From: Alphaproteobacteria bacterium MarineAlpha12_Bin1
Lineage (GTDB): Bacteria; Pseudomonadota; Alphaproteobacteria; UBA6615
Direction: 5' to 3'
Assembly (NCBI GenBank): GCA_002937505.1
Contig: PTJY01000004.1
Location: 213,150 to 277,149, forward strand
DNA length: 64,000 bases
Shown here: in pieces, positions 19,322-30,204 of the stretch
Layout: each line of letters starts with the position of its first letter
How positions within the stretch are numbered: the stretch's first letter is position 1
Position numbers and translations under genes: made by a program
Notes under the pieces: model-generated
The model's input: the letters and a program-made list of their open reading frames with translations, nothing else
Database searches by the model: none
Told to the model about the DNA's origin: nothing

Positions 19322-19814
19322 GATAGAAAACGATTTTGACCCCAATTTATCCAGGCAAACGAATTTGACTAAGAGCGTTTCGCGTTTAGCAGCTGTACAA
19401 ATAATGTATCAATTGTCTATGACAGATACGAGTGTTGTTGAAGTTATAAATCATTATGAATCCTTATTAACTTCAAAGACACTGGATGAAAGTATGTCTA
19501 TGATGGCGGCACCAGACACGTCATTTGTTAAGGGCCTTGTGATTGGTACGTATCCCCAAATTGAATCAATTGATGAAATAATCACCAAATATCTAGATGA
19601 ATCATGGTCGATTGATCGTATTGATGTCCTGCTTTTAAATATATTGAGATGTGGAGTTTATGAGATAAAGGACGCTCTCTCGGTGCCTCCAAAAGTCGTT
19701 ATAAGTGAGTATCTATCCATATCTGATGCATTTTATGATTCAAAAATAAGTGGTTTAGTCAATGCGGTTTTGGATAAAGTAGTTAATGATTTGAGACCAA
19801 TTGAAACAAATTAA
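19302..19814 (+). CDS. nusB: Transcription antitermination factor NusB
   Basis: This all-helical RNA-binding protein joins NusE/S10 on boxA RNA for rRNA antitermination. It is 170 residues, starting with GTG at 19302 (AAGGA nine bases upstream) inside the end of ribH. A GTG at 19314 is an alternative. The RLAAVQIMYQLSMT segment and the C-terminal WSIDRIDVLLLNILRCGVYEI and VVISEYLSISDAFYD regions are characteristic. The ribH-nusB-thiL order is common in proteobacteria. Confidence 0.94.
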   Translation: MFNQVTEIENDFDPNLSRQTNLTKSVSRLAAVQIMYQLSMTDTSVVEVINHYESLLTSKTLDESMSMMAAPDTSFVKGLVIGTYPQIESIDEIITKYLDESWSIDRIDVLLLNILRCGVYEIKDALSVPPKVVISEYLSISDAFYDSKISGLVNAVLDKVVNDLRPIETN

Positions 19815-19837
19815 CTTACATAACCCCCAGTATATTT

Positions 19838-20830
19838 ATGACAATTGGATTAGACGAATTTGAAATTATAAGAACTTATTTCTCTCCTCTATCGAAAGGG
19901 GAAAGCGGTGCTTATTCATTATTGGATGATGCCGCAAAAGTTAAATTTAATTCCTCATCCTCTACAATCATAACAAGCGATCTAATGGTTTCTGGTGTTC
20001 ACTTTCCTCTGACTGAGCCTGCTAATTATGTTGCGGCTCGGCTCTTAAGAGTCAATTTATCGGATATAGCGGCGATGGGCGCAGTTCCAGTTGGTTATAC
20101 TTTGTCACTAGCCTTACCAGACAATATAAATATCGAATGGATATCGTCATTTTCTAAGGGACTTGCAGAAGAACAGGAACTTTTTGGTATAACTTTATTA
20201 GGGGGTGACACCACTAAATGTTCTAGTGAAATGGTTTTATCTGTTACAATGTTTGGAGAAGCCAAAGACAATAGCGTTCTGTTGCGATCTGGAGCAAGGG
20301 TCGGTGATGAGGTTTTCGTCTCTGGATATATTGGTGACGCATTTTTAGGTTTGTCAATCTTACAAGAAGAGACTGTAGACAGTTATAATAAAACGCATAG
20401 ATATTTGATTAACAGGTTTCGTAAACCGTCTCCTAGATTGGAGTTAGGGGAGAAACTTATTGGAATTGCAACCTCAGCAATTGATGTCTCTGATGGTTTG
20501 ATTTCTGATCTTGGACATGTGTGTTCAGCTTCTATGGTTTCTGCAAATATTTTATTTGATAAAGTCCCAGTATCGAAAGCTGCAAAACTCACAGCATTTA
20601 AAAATGAAAACATCAGAAAAAGTCTCATTACCGCGGGAGATGACTATGAGCTTATTTTTACCGTACCGTCCAATCGATCCGGTATTGTGAAGAATTTATC
20701 ACTTGAATTGGGGATTAATCTTACAAAAATTGGTAATATTGTTAATAACAAAAACTCACAACTGGTGTCTGCCTTTGATTTAGACGGTAATATTATTAGT
20801 TTAGACAGAACAGGATTTAGGCATTTTTAA
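19838..20830 (+). CDS. thiL: Thiamine-monophosphate kinase
   Basis: This enzyme phosphorylates thiamine monophosphate to the active pyrophosphate, so its product is the ligand of the TPP riboswitch at 10.8 kb. It is 330 residues with the DDAAKVKF acidic region near the N terminus, SDLMVSGVHFPL, RLLRVNLSDIAAMGAVP, GITLLGGDTTKCS, the DVSDGLISDLGH segment and GDDYELIFTVP, all conserved in ThiL. It lies 23 bases after nusB. Confidence 0.96.
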   Translation: MTIGLDEFEIIRTYFSPLSKGESGAYSLLDDAAKVKFNSSSSTIITSDLMVSGVHFPLTEPANYVAARLLRVNLSDIAAMGAVPVGYTLSLALPDNINIEWISSFSKGLAEEQELFGITLLGGDTTKCSSEMVLSVTMFGEAKDNSVLLRSGARVGDEVFVSGYIGDAFLGLSILQEETVDSYNKTHRYLINRFRKPSPRLELGEKLIGIATSAIDVSDGLISDLGHVCSASMVSANILFDKVPVSKAAKLTAFKNENIRKSLITAGDDYELIFTVPSNRSGIVKNLSLELGINLTKIGNIVNNKNSQLVSAFDLDGNIISLDRTGFRHF

Positions 20831-20968
20831 ATCTCTGTGCTATATGCTTTTTTATAAATCGGTTGAATCTATAAACAGTTTAGAATCTCAAGCTATCTGT
20901 CAAAAGTGATTGCCTAAACCTGACATGTGAAAAGTTTCCTAGTTTTAGAATCTTTAGAAGGATATTTG

Positions 20969-22183
20969 ATGGCGTTAAATGATGTTGTAAGAAATGTCTC
21001 TCTCTTGTCAATGTGCCAAGCCTTGGCACAAACACAGATGGTTCTAATATTCTCCGTGACTACCTTTATTGGAGCAGCACTCGCTCCAGTTGTTAATTTT
21101 TTCGGTGTTCCATTTAGCTTAGCAACCCTCCCAATTACAGTTCAATTTACTTTCATGACGCTCTCAACTCTTCCTGCTGCACTATTAATGAAGAAACTTG
21201 GAAGGGCTAACGGTTTTATTCTATTTATTTTATTAGGTGTCTTAGGTATAGCAGTATGTTTAATAGCTCTTGTTTATCACGATTTTATTCTTTTTTGCAT
21301 TGGCTCTTCTCTATTTGGCGCGTCAGCTGGATCTAATCAGCAATTTCGTTTTGCTGCGGTCGATACAGCCGATGAAGCAACTAGGTCAAAAGCAGTTAGT
21401 TTAGTTCTTGCAGGTGGTGTTTTTGCGGGTATTGTGGGTCCTACCTTGTCTGCTTGGTCTTTTGATTTGCTTGCTCCAGTAATTTATGCTGGCGTTTTTG
21501 CTGTCATAATGGCCATGCAGATAATAATGGTTATCTTGCTATTATTTACGAATATACCTCCTCCAAATAAAACTGAATTATCAGGTCCCACGAGGAGTTT
21601 CTGGGAAATAGCATCACAACCTAAATTTATAGTTGCAGTTATGAGCGCGATGGTTGGTTATGGAGTAATGAATTTTGTTATGCTTGCTACACCACTATTT
21701 ATGGGTTCTCATCCTGCACATTCCTTCACTTTTCCAGACGTGAATGACGTTATTATGTGGCATGTGCTTGGAATGTTCGCTCCAAGTTTCTTCACAGGTT
21801 GGTTAATTAAACGTTACGGTGATATTAACATAATAACTATTGGAGCCATTATCTCTGGTATTAGTATAGCTGTGAACTTAACCGGAGACACTTTAATGCA
21901 CCTGAGAATTGCTATGGCGTTAGTCGGCTTAGGATGGAACTTTATGTTTACAGGTGGCACAACACTTTTGTTGCAAACATATAAACCTTCTGAAAAGGCA
22001 AAAGTTCAAGGAATAAACGATTTTTTTGTTTTTGGTACCGTTGCAGTTTGCTCATTGTTAGCAGGGGGTACGTATCAATCAGTAGGTTGGAGTGCCGTAA
22101 ACCTCGCAGCTGTTCCATTATTAGTTTTAGTATTAGTAGCTGTTATTTGGTTAAGAGGAAGACGTTTACCTGTGACAACTTAA
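20969..22183 (+). CDS. MFS transporter
   Basis: This is a 404-residue polytopic membrane protein with about twelve hydrophobic helices and a basic loop near the middle, as in the major facilitator superfamily. It has the segment ALLMKKLGRANGFILF in place of the usual loop 2-3 signature and GAPS-type loop residues later (WLIKRYGDINII). I chose ATG at 20969 with AGAAGGA six bases upstream rather than GTG at 20927. Substrate unknown. It stands alone between thiL and hppA. Confidence 0.85.
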   Translation: MALNDVVRNVSLLSMCQALAQTQMVLIFSVTTFIGAALAPVVNFFGVPFSLATLPITVQFTFMTLSTLPAALLMKKLGRANGFILFILLGVLGIAVCLIALVYHDFILFCIGSSLFGASAGSNQQFRFAAVDTADEATRSKAVSLVLAGGVFAGIVGPTLSAWSFDLLAPVIYAGVFAVIMAMQIIMVILLLFTNIPPPNKTELSGPTRSFWEIASQPKFIVAVMSAMVGYGVMNFVMLATPLFMGSHPAHSFTFPDVNDVIMWHVLGMFAPSFFTGWLIKRYGDINIITIGAIISGISIAVNLTGDTLMHLRIAMALVGLGWNFMFTGGTTLLLQTYKPSEKAKVQGINDFFVFGTVAVCSLLAGGTYQSVGWSAVNLAAVPLLVLVLVAVIWLRGRRLPVTT

Positions 22184-22353
22184 TAACATTAATGAGTAAT
22201 TGTAAAAACTAATATCAACATAGGTTGCTTTAGTTAATGGTTTTTGGCATGTTCCCGAATCTATAAACCTGATAAATAACTTCGAAATTCAGCAAAGGTG
22301 TTTGTGTCTACAGAACGGACAATTCTATACACTAATATAAGGAAAGTATAAAT

Positions 22354-24477
22354 ATGGCTCCTGTTATTTGGTTCGCCATCGCATGTGGCGTTTTGGCAGT
22401 AATATATGGCGTTTGGGCTTCTAAATCTGTATTAGCGATGAGCTCCGGCTCAGAAAGAATGCAGGAAATTTCTTTGGCCGTTCAAGAAGGTGCGGCGGCG
22501 TATCTAAGTAGGCAGTATCGTACAATTGGTATAGTTGGAATTGTTATTACAATCATACTGTTTTTTGTACTTAAATGGCCTGCTGCTGTTGGTTTTATCA
22601 TTGGAGCAGTTTTATCAGGTGCCACTGGGTTCATAGGTATGAATATATCTGTGAGATCAAATGTTCGTACAACTGAGGCTGCTAGGCAAGGGCTATCCCA
22701 AGGACTATCTGTTGCTTTTAAGGCGGGTGCCGTTACTGGGATGTTGGTGGCCGGATTAGCTCTTTTATCTGTGGCTGGTTACTTTGGTGCTTTAATTTTA
22801 CTTCAAGAAAGTGGGGCCATCGGGGGTAGAGACTTAATTGATGCCCTAGTTTCTCTTGGGTTTGGCGCTTCATTAATTTCCATATTTGCCCGCCTTGGCG
22901 GAGGGATATTTACTAAGGGGGCTGATGTGGGTGCTGATTTAGTTGGTAAAGTTGAAGCAGGCATTCCTGAAGACGATCCTAGAAACCCAGCTGTTATAGC
23001 GGATAATGTTGGAGACAACGTGGGTGACTGCGCAGGCATGGCTGCAGACTTATTTGAGACATATGCAGTGACAGTAGTAGCCACTATGGTGCTCATATCT
23101 ATATTTTTGACTGGCAATCCTCTTTTGGACCAGATGATGGTATATCCATTAGCTATAGGAGGTGTTTGTATTATAGCGTCTATTATAGGAACTTTTTTCG
23201 TCCGCTTGGGAAGTAATAATAATATAATGGGTGCTTTATATAAGGGGTTTATTGCAGCAGCAATTTTATCTTTGATTGGTATTGCCGTTGTTACTTCTTG
23301 GGTTATTGGATTTGATTCTGAATTTAATGTGGGAAGTCAAATTGTAACTGGAACAGATCTTTTTCTTAGTTCGATAGTAGGTCTAATAGTTACGGGACTA
23401 TTGATTTGGATCACTGAATATTACACAGGAACAGAGTATAGGCCAGTTCGATCAATCGCTCAATCGTCGACTACTGGGCACGGTACTAATGTGATTCAAG
23501 GATTGGCAATATCTATGGAAGCTACTGCAGTGCCAGCTCTCGTAATATGTGCTGCTATAATCGTTTCACACTCCTTGGCTGGTTTACTTGGTATTGCCAT
23601 AGCGGTCACTGCAATGCTTGCATTAGCCGGAATGGTAGTTGCTCTAGATGCTTATGGACCGGTAACAGATAATGCTGGTGGTATTGCTGAAATGGCTGAG
23701 TTAGACGAGGATGTTAGAAAAACTACAGATGCACTTGATGCAGTTGGAAATACAACGAAAGCTGTGACAAAAGGCTACGCGATTGGCTCAGCTGGTTTGG
23801 GTGCATTGGTCTTGTTTGCTGCCTATACATCTGATTTGAATTATTTCAAAGATAACTCAGATCAATTTTCTTATTTTAGTGGGTTAAGTTTCGATTTCTC
23901 ACTTACAAATCCATATGTAGTTATTGGATTGTTCATCGGTGGAATGTTGCCATTTCTTTTTGGAGCGCTTGGTATGACTTCTGTTGGTAGAGCCGCCGGA
24001 TCGGTAGTTGTCGAAGTGAGGAGGCAGTTCAAAGAAATTCCAGGTATAATGGAGGGCAATGCTAAACCTGAGTATGGAACTTGCGTTGACCTCCTTACAA
24101 AAGCTGCAATAAAGGAGATGATTATTCCTTCTCTGTTACCTGTTTTATCACCAATTATATTGTTTGTAGTTATATTAGTAATCGGTGGAAAGTCAGCAGC
24201 ATTCTCATCTTTGGGAGCGATGCTATTGGGAGTCATAGTTACTGGATTATTTGTTGCAATATCAATGACTGCAGGTGGTGGCGCATGGGATAATGCGAAG
24301 AAATTTATTGAGGATGGTAATCATGGAGGAAAGGGATCTGAAGCACATAAAGCTGCAGTTACTGGAGATACAGTAGGGGATCCGTATAAAGATACAGCAG
24401 GACCCGCAGTGAACCCAATGATAAAAATTACAAATATTGTTGCTCTAATGATTCTGGCTGTTTTAGCTGGCCACTAA
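22354..24477 (+). CDS. hppA: Membrane-bound K+-independent proton-translocating pyrophosphatase
   Basis: This 707-residue membrane enzyme hydrolyses pyrophosphate and pumps protons out of the cytoplasm. The catalytic loops [20 protein letters not shown] and [18 protein letters not shown] are intact, as is the C-terminal [18 protein letters not shown]. The segment [14 protein letters not shown] has Lys at residue 469, the residue that marks the K+-independent class (Ala in K+-dependent enzymes). AAGGAAAGT precedes the ATG. Such pumps are common in marine alphaproteobacteria. Confidence 0.97.
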   Translation: MAPVIWFAIACGVLAVIYGVWASKSVLAMSSGSERMQEISLAVQEGAAAYLSRQYRTIGIVGIVITIILFFVLKWPAAVGFIIGAVLSGATGFIGMNISVRSNVRTTEAARQGLSQGLSVAFKAGAVTGMLVAGLALLSVAGYFGALILLQESGAIGGRDLIDALVSLGFGASLISIFARLGGGIFTKGADVGADLVGKVEAGIPEDDPRNPAVIADNVGDNVGDCAGMAADLFETYAVTVVATMVLISIFLTGNPLLDQMMVYPLAIGGVCIIASIIGTFFVRLGSNNNIMGALYKGFIAAAILSLIGIAVVTSWVIGFDSEFNVGSQIVTGTDLFLSSIVGLIVTGLLIWITEYYTGTEYRPVRSIAQSSTTGHGTNVIQGLAISMEATAVPALVICAAIIVSHSLAGLLGIAIAVTAMLALAGMVVALDAYGPVTDNAGGIAEMAELDEDVRKTTDALDAVGNTTKAVTKGYAIGSAGLGALVLFAAYTSDLNYFKDNSDQFSYFSGLSFDFSLTNPYVVIGLFIGGMLPFLFGALGMTSVGRAAGSVVVEVRRQFKEIPGIMEGNAKPEYGTCVDLLTKAAIKEMIIPSLLPVLSPIILFVVILVIGGKSAAFSSLGAMLLGVIVTGLFVAISMTAGGGAWDNAKKFIEDGNHGGKGSEAHKAAVTGDTVGDPYKDTAGPAVNPMIKITNIVALMILAVLAGH

Positions 24478-24536
24478 TGTTATGACTTAATGTGATGGTT
24501 TTATTTAGCGGTTGTAAGCACAGGATAAAAATGTTT

Positions 24537-25028
24537 TTACTTATTCTCTAGATCTGCTTCTGAGCCGCTAAACCTGCCAAGGTTAGCAAACAACTGCTGC
24601 AGTATTGTCAGCTCGTTACCCGAAGTTGGGGTGACACGAGAAACAAGCGAGATTGGTACTGAGTCCTTTTCTGTATAAGTAGCTGTGTTTATAACTTTAT
24701 TTTTATTATTGAAAATAATAGCATAAATTTTTCGTTCAATAACGACAGGTTTAAAAAATGCTTTCGTCTCAGTAGTTTGTGTTAAATAATACCAAACTTT
24801 ATCACCATAAACGCTAGTAATCGATGGAGTGCCCAATAAATTAATCACATCGTTTTTGTTTGATTGACCTAATTTAATTAAGTTAACTTTTTCAGAGGAT
24901 GATATCTGTCCTTGAATATTTGTTGTAGGGGTACAGGCTGTAAGAATTCCTATTAGGATTAGTAGTATAAAACTGTGCCTTATAATAATAGATGGGGGAG
25001 TTCTGCTAAGTGAGTTCGTCTGTATCAT
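24537..25028 (-). CDS. bamE: BamE/SmpA-type outer-membrane lipoprotein
   Basis: This is a small lipoprotein of the BAM outer-membrane assembly complex. A hydrophobic stretch (FILLILIGILTAC) ends in a lipobox cysteine. The mature domain has the BamE signature IKLGQSNKNDVINLLGTPS followed by VWYYLTQ. I favour ATG at 25028, which gives a signal peptide of about 30 residues; ATG at 25073 would make it about 46. Divergent from the bc1-complex chaperone gene, an arrangement conserved in alphaproteobacteria. Confidence 0.88.
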   Translation of the reverse strand: MIQTNSLSRTPPSIIIRHSFILLILIGILTACTPTTNIQGQISSSEKVNLIKLGQSNKNDVINLLGTPSITSVYGDKVWYYLTQTTETKAFFKPVVIERKIYAIIFNNKNKVINTATYTEKDSVPISLVSRVTPTSGNELTILQQLFANLGRFSGSEADLENK

Positions 25029-25135
25029 TAAAAGGTCTTTCGGTAAGAGATTGTATCGATTCAATTTGGACATTTACATCGGACTTATCTCGTGTCAACT
25101 AATCTAAAATATATAGGACTGTAGTCGGTAGTTAA

Positions 25136-25678
25136 ATGTACACATGGATAAAAAAGAGAAGGTACCAGCAAAAAATAGCCTCTAATATTTATAAATTGAT
25201 AGTAGATCAGGCTAGAAGCAAAGATTTTTATTTAACATATGGTGTTCCTGACACAGAGTTGGGCAGATTTGAGATGATTTGTCTCCATTGTTATTTAATT
25301 TTCAAAAGGTTTTCTAAAGAGAAAAATGAAGCTTCTAAGTTGTCTCAAAAAGTTCACGATTTAATGTTTGCAGATTTTGATCAAACTCTCCGAGAAAAGG
25401 GTATAGGGGATATGGGAATTGGAAAACGTATTAAAAGTCTTGCACGTAACCTATATGGAAGAATTGACGCCTATGAAAAAGGATATTTGGCTGGCACAAG
25501 TGGTCTTTATGATGCTCTAACACGAAACCTTTATGCTTCAGTCACTGTTACAGATAAAGAAGTTTATAAAATGGTGATTTATGTAAATAACTCTATAAAT
25601 CATCTATTTGATCAAGATATCGAAAAGTTATTAATAGGCGAGATTGATTTCATGTCCACAGAAAAGATTGTGGAGTAA
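25136..25678 (+). CDS. Ubiquinol-cytochrome c chaperone family protein (CBP3/UQCC1-like)
   Basis: This is a 180-residue helical protein of the family related to mitochondrial Cbp3/UQCC1, which assists cytochrome b in assembling the bc1 complex. Matching regions are YGVPDTELGRFEMICLHCYL, the DFDQTLREKGIGDMGIGKRIK segment and LYGRIDAYEKGY. It is four bases upstream of the DUF177 gene. The context with bamE and DUF177/rpmF is typical for alphaproteobacteria. Cellular role is taken from the family. Confidence 0.88.
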   Translation: MYTWIKKRRYQQKIASNIYKLIVDQARSKDFYLTYGVPDTELGRFEMICLHCYLIFKRFSKEKNEASKLSQKVHDLMFADFDQTLREKGIGDMGIGKRIKSLARNLYGRIDAYEKGYLAGTSGLYDALTRNLYASVTVTDKEVYKMVIYVNNSINHLFDQDIEKLLIGEIDFMSTEKIVE

Positions 25679-25684
25679 ATTTTG

Positions 25685-26221
25685 ATGATGGCACAAGTTA
25701 ATATAGGGCCTGAATTCATTCGCTTGGTTAAGATAACTGACATAGAACAGCTGGTTCCACGTGTGGTAGATATCGAGGCAAATGAATCTGAACGAGTGTT
25801 ACTCTCAGAAAGGTTCTCAGTTTTGTCAGTCAATGATTTTACTGCGCAAATAGAAATTAAAAAAAGTTCTCCTTATGAGTATATAGCCAAAGGTAGTTTG
25901 AAAGCTGAGGTAACACAAACATGTGTTGTCACCCTAGAAAAGGTGGTTAATCACATTTCCACTCAGTTTGTTCAAAAATATAGTACAGATGAAAAAATTA
26001 TTTCCGATGATTTGGTTATTGGGCCTGAAGACGAACAGCCACCGGAGATTATTGGGGGCGGCACAATAGACTTAGGTGAGCTTGCCTCTGAATATTTATT
26101 ACTTTCCATAGATCCCTATCCTCGTCTAAACGAAGAAGATGATAACTCATATGAGCTTAATACAAAGACGAATGAAGAAAATCCTTTTTCTAGTTTAAAG
26201 GAGTTGTTAGATGGTAATTAA
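25685..26221 (+). CDS. DUF177 (YceD-type) protein
   Basis: This is a 178-residue acidic protein with the DUF177 core: LKAEVTQTCVVTLEKVVNHI, where the Cys lies in a strongly conserved T-x-x-C region, followed by DLGELASEYLLLSIDPYPR. The family is nearly always upstream of rpmF and has been linked to 23S rRNA accumulation. Start chosen at ATG 25685 (GGAG nine bases upstream), four to seven bases after the bc1 chaperone stop. A TTG at 25682 and ATG at 25688 are alternatives. Confidence 0.88.
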   Translation: MMAQVNIGPEFIRLVKITDIEQLVPRVVDIEANESERVLLSERFSVLSVNDFTAQIEIKKSSPYEYIAKGSLKAEVTQTCVVTLEKVVNHISTQFVQKYSTDEKIISDDLVIGPEDEQPPEIIGGGTIDLGELASEYLLLSIDPYPRLNEEDDNSYELNTKTNEENPFSSLKELLDGN

Positions 26222-26341
26222 TTGCATAATTGTTTCATTATACTTCATTTATCATCTTGCAAGTCGGTCATGTATTAGCTAAGTACTTGGCTAAGTCTGT
26301 TTATAGTCTGATTTGAGAAGATTTGATTAAAGGAATGAATG

Positions 26342-26527
26342 ATGGCTGTACCAAAAAAGAAGATATCTAAATCTCGTCGTGGAGAGCGTCGTTCTCATGA
26401 TGCATTAAAGTCAGCAACATATGTTGAAGATCAGACAACTGGTGAATTTCATAGGCCTCACCATGTTGATATGAAAACAGGATTCTATAAGGGACGACAA
26501 GTAGTTCAAGTTAAAGAAAAGATCTGA
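26342..26527 (+). CDS. rpmF: 50S ribosomal protein L32
   Basis: This is a 61-residue basic protein beginning [18 protein letters not shown], the standard L32 N terminus, with a C-terminal [19 protein letters not shown]. It has no zinc-binding cysteines. I chose ATG at 26342, with AGGA seven bases upstream, over the ATG one codon earlier. It is followed by plsX and fabH in the classic rpmF-plsX-fab order. Confidence 0.97.
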   Translation: MAVPKKKISKSRRGERRSHDALKSATYVEDQTTGEFHRPHHVDMKTGFYKGRQVVQVKEKI

Positions 26528-26568
26528 TAACTCTAGAAGTCGATTGATCGGCTGGAAAGCGGTCTCAA

Positions 26569-27588
26569 GTGAAAGAGCCCGTCACTATCGCATTAGATGC
26601 AATGGGGGGTGATAATGCGCCACAAATAGTGGTTGCGGGGGCGAATATTGCTCGGCGTAGGCACCCAAAAATACGCTTTATATTTTATGGCGATGAATCT
26701 GAGATAGAAAAATATTTATCAAAATATAAACGACTGAAAGAAGTTGCTGATATTCATCACACTACTGCAACGGTTAAGCCTGAAGACAAGCCTTCTTATG
26801 TTTTAAGAAACGGAAGGGATACTTCAATGTGGTGGGCAGTAGATTCTGTAAAAACTGGTCAGTCTTCAGGAGTGGTTTCGGCCGGCAATACAGGAGCGCT
26901 GATGGCCATATCTATGTACCAGTGGAGAAACTTAACTGGAATAGCCAGGCCGGCAATCGCGTCTTTTTTCCCTACCTTACGTGGCGAAACCGTAATGCTT
27001 GATTTAGGAGCAAATATTTCGTGTGATGCTGATAACTTAGTTCAATTTGCCGTTATGGGAGAAGTTTATTCGAGGACTATTCTTGGAATCGAAGACCCCA
27101 CTGTAGGTTTATTAAACGTAGGTGAAGAAGAAACAAAAGGTAATGATTCTCTTAGAGAAGCTGCTGAAATTATTAAACAAATAGATTTTCCCGGAGAGTT
27201 TGTTGGTTTTGTCGAGGGGAACGATATTCCCGCAGGGGTAGTTGATGTGGTAGTAACAGATGGATTTACGGGAAACATAGCTTTGAAAACTGCCGAAGGA
27301 ACAGCAACGCTTATTAATGGATTTGTAAGAGAAGCTTTCAGAAATTCATTTATGGCAAAAGTTGGATATTTATTTGCAAAGCATTCCCTTGATAAATTAC
27401 GTAGTAGAAGCGATCCTAGACGATACAATGGTGCAATGTTTTTAGGCTTAAATGGTATTTGTGTTAAAAGCCATGGAGGTACTGATGCCCTTGGATTCGC
27501 AACCGCGATAGGGGTTGCTGTAGACATGATAGAGTATGGTGGAAATCAAATGATTGCTGATCATATTGCTCGACTAGGTCTTTCATAG
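26569..27588 (+). CDS. plsX: Phosphate acyltransferase PlsX
   Basis: This 339-residue enzyme makes acyl-phosphate from acyl-ACP for phospholipid synthesis. Characteristic segments are [16 protein letters not shown] at the N terminus, [42 protein letters not shown] and [18 protein letters not shown]. The start is GTG at 26569. Followed by fabH 19 bases later. Confidence 0.96.
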   Translation: MKEPVTIALDAMGGDNAPQIVVAGANIARRRHPKIRFIFYGDESEIEKYLSKYKRLKEVADIHHTTATVKPEDKPSYVLRNGRDTSMWWAVDSVKTGQSSGVVSAGNTGALMAISMYQWRNLTGIARPAIASFFPTLRGETVMLDLGANISCDADNLVQFAVMGEVYSRTILGIEDPTVGLLNVGEEETKGNDSLREAAEIIKQIDFPGEFVGFVEGNDIPAGVVDVVVTDGFTGNIALKTAEGTATLINGFVREAFRNSFMAKVGYLFAKHSLDKLRSRSDPRRYNGAMFLGLNGICVKSHGGTDALGFATAIGVAVDMIEYGGNQMIADHIARLGLS

Positions 27589-27607
27589 ACACAGATGTGA
27601 GGAAATA

Positions 27608-28579
27608 ATGCGTCGTTCTGTTGTTGTTGGATGTGCAGGATATTTACCAGAAAAGATCGTTAGTAATAGTGATCTTTCTAAGCAGCTTGATACTTCTGAT
27701 GAATGGATTCAGAGTCGGAGTGGTATATTAAAGAGACATATCGCATCCGGTAATGAGGTTACCTCTGATCTGGCTTATAGATCAGCTGATACTGCCATAA
27801 AGGCTTCAGGCGTTTCAGTTTTAGATATAGACTTAATTGTCGTCGCAACATCTACGCCAGATGTTACGTTTCCTGCGACCGCAACAGCGGTACAAGCTAA
27901 GTTAGGTGCAACAAATGCTGTGGCGTTTGATATGCAAGCAGTTTGTTCGGGATTCGTGTATGCTTTAGCAACCGCTGATAATTTTATCAAATCGTCTCAA
28001 TACGATCTTGCCTTAGTCATTGGCGCTGAAACTTTTTCTAGAATTCTAGACTGGGATGACCGCAGCACATGCGTGTTATTCGGTGATGGAGCTGGAACAG
28101 TTATCCTACAAGCCGAATCGGGAAACGGCGATTTAAGCGATAGAGGTGTTTTGTCTACACATTTACATTCAGATGGAAGATTACATGACTTGTTATACGT
28201 TGATGGAGGGCCCTCTTCGACGGGGGAAGTTGGTTATCTGCGGATGGAGGGAAAAGAAGTCTTTCGTCATGCGGTAGAGAAAATGGCTGCAGTTACTATT
28301 GAAGCTCTAAATGCTAATAATATTTCGGCTGATGATATAGATTGGTTTGTCCCACATCAGGCCAACAAAAGAATTATAGATGGCACGGCTAGAAAGCTAG
28401 GGATAAGTATGGAGAAAGTGGTTTCAACAATAGACATACACGCAAATACATCAGCAGCATCGATTCCTTTGGCGTTGTGGACAGCTATTTCAGATAATCG
28501 TATTAAAAATGGTGATTTAGTACTGATAGAGGCGTTAGGTGGGGGCATGACTTGGGGGTCAGGTTTGATGAGGTGGTAA
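27608..28579 (+). CDS. fabH: 3-oxoacyl-ACP synthase III (KASIII)
   Basis: This 323-residue enzyme starts fatty acid synthesis by condensing acetyl-CoA with malonyl-ACP. The catalytic Cys is in [15 protein letters not shown], His in [11 protein letters not shown] and Asn in [26 protein letters not shown] near the N terminus is also conserved. A GAGGAAAT ribosome site precedes the ATG. Third gene of rpmF-plsX-fabH. Confidence 0.97.
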   Translation: MRRSVVVGCAGYLPEKIVSNSDLSKQLDTSDEWIQSRSGILKRHIASGNEVTSDLAYRSADTAIKASGVSVLDIDLIVVATSTPDVTFPATATAVQAKLGATNAVAFDMQAVCSGFVYALATADNFIKSSQYDLALVIGAETFSRILDWDDRSTCVLFGDGAGTVILQAESGNGDLSDRGVLSTHLHSDGRLHDLLYVDGGPSSTGEVGYLRMEGKEVFRHAVEKMAAVTIEALNANNISADDIDWFVPHQANKRIIDGTARKLGISMEKVVSTIDIHANTSAASIPLALWTAISDNRIKNGDLVLIEALGGGMTWGSGLMRW

Positions 28580-28717
28580 ATTTTATAAATGTATATATTT
28601 AATATATAATTTAGAGGATTTATTACTCTTCTTAGTTTAAGGAAAACGTATAATATATTGATATTGACGCATTTATCGGCACACGTTACCGTTGTTTAAT
28701 TATTAATGGAGAGGACA

Positions 28718-29041
28718 GTGTCGGAAACCATTACTCGTGCGCAGCTGACAGAAGCGATATATCAAGAGGTCGGATTATCAAGGAATGAATCCGCAGACCT
28801 AGTTGAATCAGTTCTTTCTGAAGTTGCTGATGCTTTATCTAGAGGAGAAATGGTAAAATTTTCGTCATTTGGTAGCTTTTCAGTTCGCTCAAAAACTCAA
28901 AGAATGGGAAGAAATCCAAAGACAGGTGAAGAGGTTCCAATTTTACCAAGAAGGGTATTAGTTTTTAAGCCAAGTAATGTCTTGAAGAATGCCGTTAATG
29001 ACGGTAGTTATGATTTAGAATTAGACGAGCCCCACAAATAG
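28718..29041 (+). CDS. ihfA: Integration host factor alpha subunit
   Basis: This is a DNA-bending histone-like protein that pairs with IHF-beta. The segments [40 protein letters not shown] and [20 protein letters not shown] are typical of IhfA. I chose GTG at 28718 because GGAG at 28708-28711 lies six bases upstream, whereas the ATG at 28706 has no ribosome site. This gives 107 residues. It stands downstream of fabH and upstream of a MerR gene, as in many alphaproteobacteria. Confidence 0.95.
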   Translation: MSETITRAQLTEAIYQEVGLSRNESADLVESVLSEVADALSRGEMVKFSSFGSFSVRSKTQRMGRNPKTGEEVPILPRRVLVFKPSNVLKNAVNDGSYDLELDEPHK

Positions 29042-29083
29042 TTATAATAAAATAACTTAATCAATAGAAGCCTTAGGGTAGCG

Positions 29084-29527
29084 ATGACGACTAGGCCCAG
29101 AGCAAAAAAGCAACAACTTGAAAAATCTTCACAGGCTTTTAGGACCATAAGTGAAGTGTCGGGCGTTCTTGATGTGCCACAGCACGTTTTGAGGTTTTGG
29201 GAAACAAAATTTAAAGAAATTAAGCCTCTAAAAAGGGGTGGAGGCAGAAGATATTATCGGCCAAATGATATAGAGGTCTTAAGCATAATAAGAGAACTGT
29301 TGTATCAAGATGGTTACACCATAAAAGGTGTTCAAAGATTATTTAGTGAAGGTGACATCAAATCCATCAAAAAGTTATCACAAGGAGCTGAACATACAAA
29401 AGCTCCTAACATAAATGATGAAAATGCATCAACCTCTAAATCAGTCTTATCGTCCTCGCAAAGGAGTGATTTAGAAGACGTTTTGAAAGAGATAGAAGCT
29501 TTAAGAGCAAGATTAAATAATATTTAG
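29084..29527 (+). CDS. MerR family transcriptional regulator
   Basis: This is a 147-residue regulator with an N-terminal MerR-type winged helix-turn-helix ([20 protein letters not shown] then [19 protein letters not shown]) and a variable, poorly conserved C-terminal tail that ends in a short charged helix. No metal-binding cysteines are seen. The position between ihfA and tRNA-Pro is the standard one for this alphaproteobacterial MerR. Targets and ligand are unknown. Confidence 0.9.
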   Translation: MTTRPRAKKQQLEKSSQAFRTISEVSGVLDVPQHVLRFWETKFKEIKPLKRGGGRRYYRPNDIEVLSIIRELLYQDGYTIKGVQRLFSEGDIKSIKKLSQGAEHTKAPNINDENASTSKSVLSSSQRSDLEDVLKEIEALRARLNNI

Positions 29528-29653
29528 TTCACCTGATGACATGACCTATTTGTGGATGTCTTTATATTATTTTAAAATATGAAAGTTCTTAACTTTATAG
29601 AGAACAAAAACATAAGAGTGTGTTTTATATTTTGTTAAAATACTTTAGTCAGT

Positions 29654-29730
29654 CGGGACGTAGCGCAGTCTGGTAGCGCATCACACTGGGGGTGTGGGGG
29701 TCGGAGGTTCGAATCCTCTCGTCCCGACCA
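29654..29730 (+). tRNA. tRNA-Pro (GGG anticodon)
   Basis: A 77-nt tRNA with an acceptor stem CGGGACG / CGTCCCG, a D arm with the AGTCTGGTA loop, anticodon loop CTGGGGG (anticodon GGG) and T arm GGAGG-TTCGAAT-CCTCT. The 3' CCA is encoded at 29728-29730. Confidence 0.97.
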
Positions 29731-29880
29731 TTATTTCTTATAAGGTTACTTAATTATTCGATACAGCTAATGTATTTATTTCTAGTAAATGAAATGTCTA
29801 ACACAATAGATTCATCGGACTGATATTTATTAGTAAGGGAAAACTGTGCTTAAGTAACTGATCACTATTCGTGGCTAGAT

Positions 29881-30204
29881 TCAGAGCTCCAATTGTCTTC
29901 TTCCCTCATCAGTTAGCTTGCATATGAGCCAATCAGGTTTAATTGGATTATCGAACCAGGGAGTGGCCCAGCCCATTTTAATACAACTATTTATTGTCTT
30001 TTTGTTAACCTTTTGGCCATCACGGTCAAAAATTGGAAGTTTGCCTCCAGGTTGAGATAAACCTCTAGTCAGCCATTGTCTTTGTGCAAGAGATAAATTG
30101 TCTTTTTTATCTTTTGACTTCTGAATGTTTCTTCGAGGCCTATGAGGCTGTAAAGCAATTACATTATCCTTCAATCCAGCTATATTTATTTGTTTTTGCT
30201 TCAT
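29881..30204 (-). CDS. Conserved small protein, probable winged-helix, unknown function
   Basis: A 107-residue basic protein of no family I can name. After a Lys/Arg-rich stretch, the core runs LSLAQRQWLTRGLSQPGGK, LPIFDRDGQKVNKKTINSCI, then KMGWATPWFDNPIKPDWLIC and KLTDEGRRQ. The ending resembles a short winged-helix domain (helix then K-L-T-x-x-G-R). It lies just downstream of tRNA-Pro on the opposite strand, between tRNA and the YtoQ gene. Confidence 0.65.
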   Translation of the reverse strand: MKQKQINIAGLKDNVIALQPHRPRRNIQKSKDKKDNLSLAQRQWLTRGLSQPGGKLPIFDRDGQKVNKKTINSCIKMGWATPWFDNPIKPDWLICKLTDEGRRQLEL

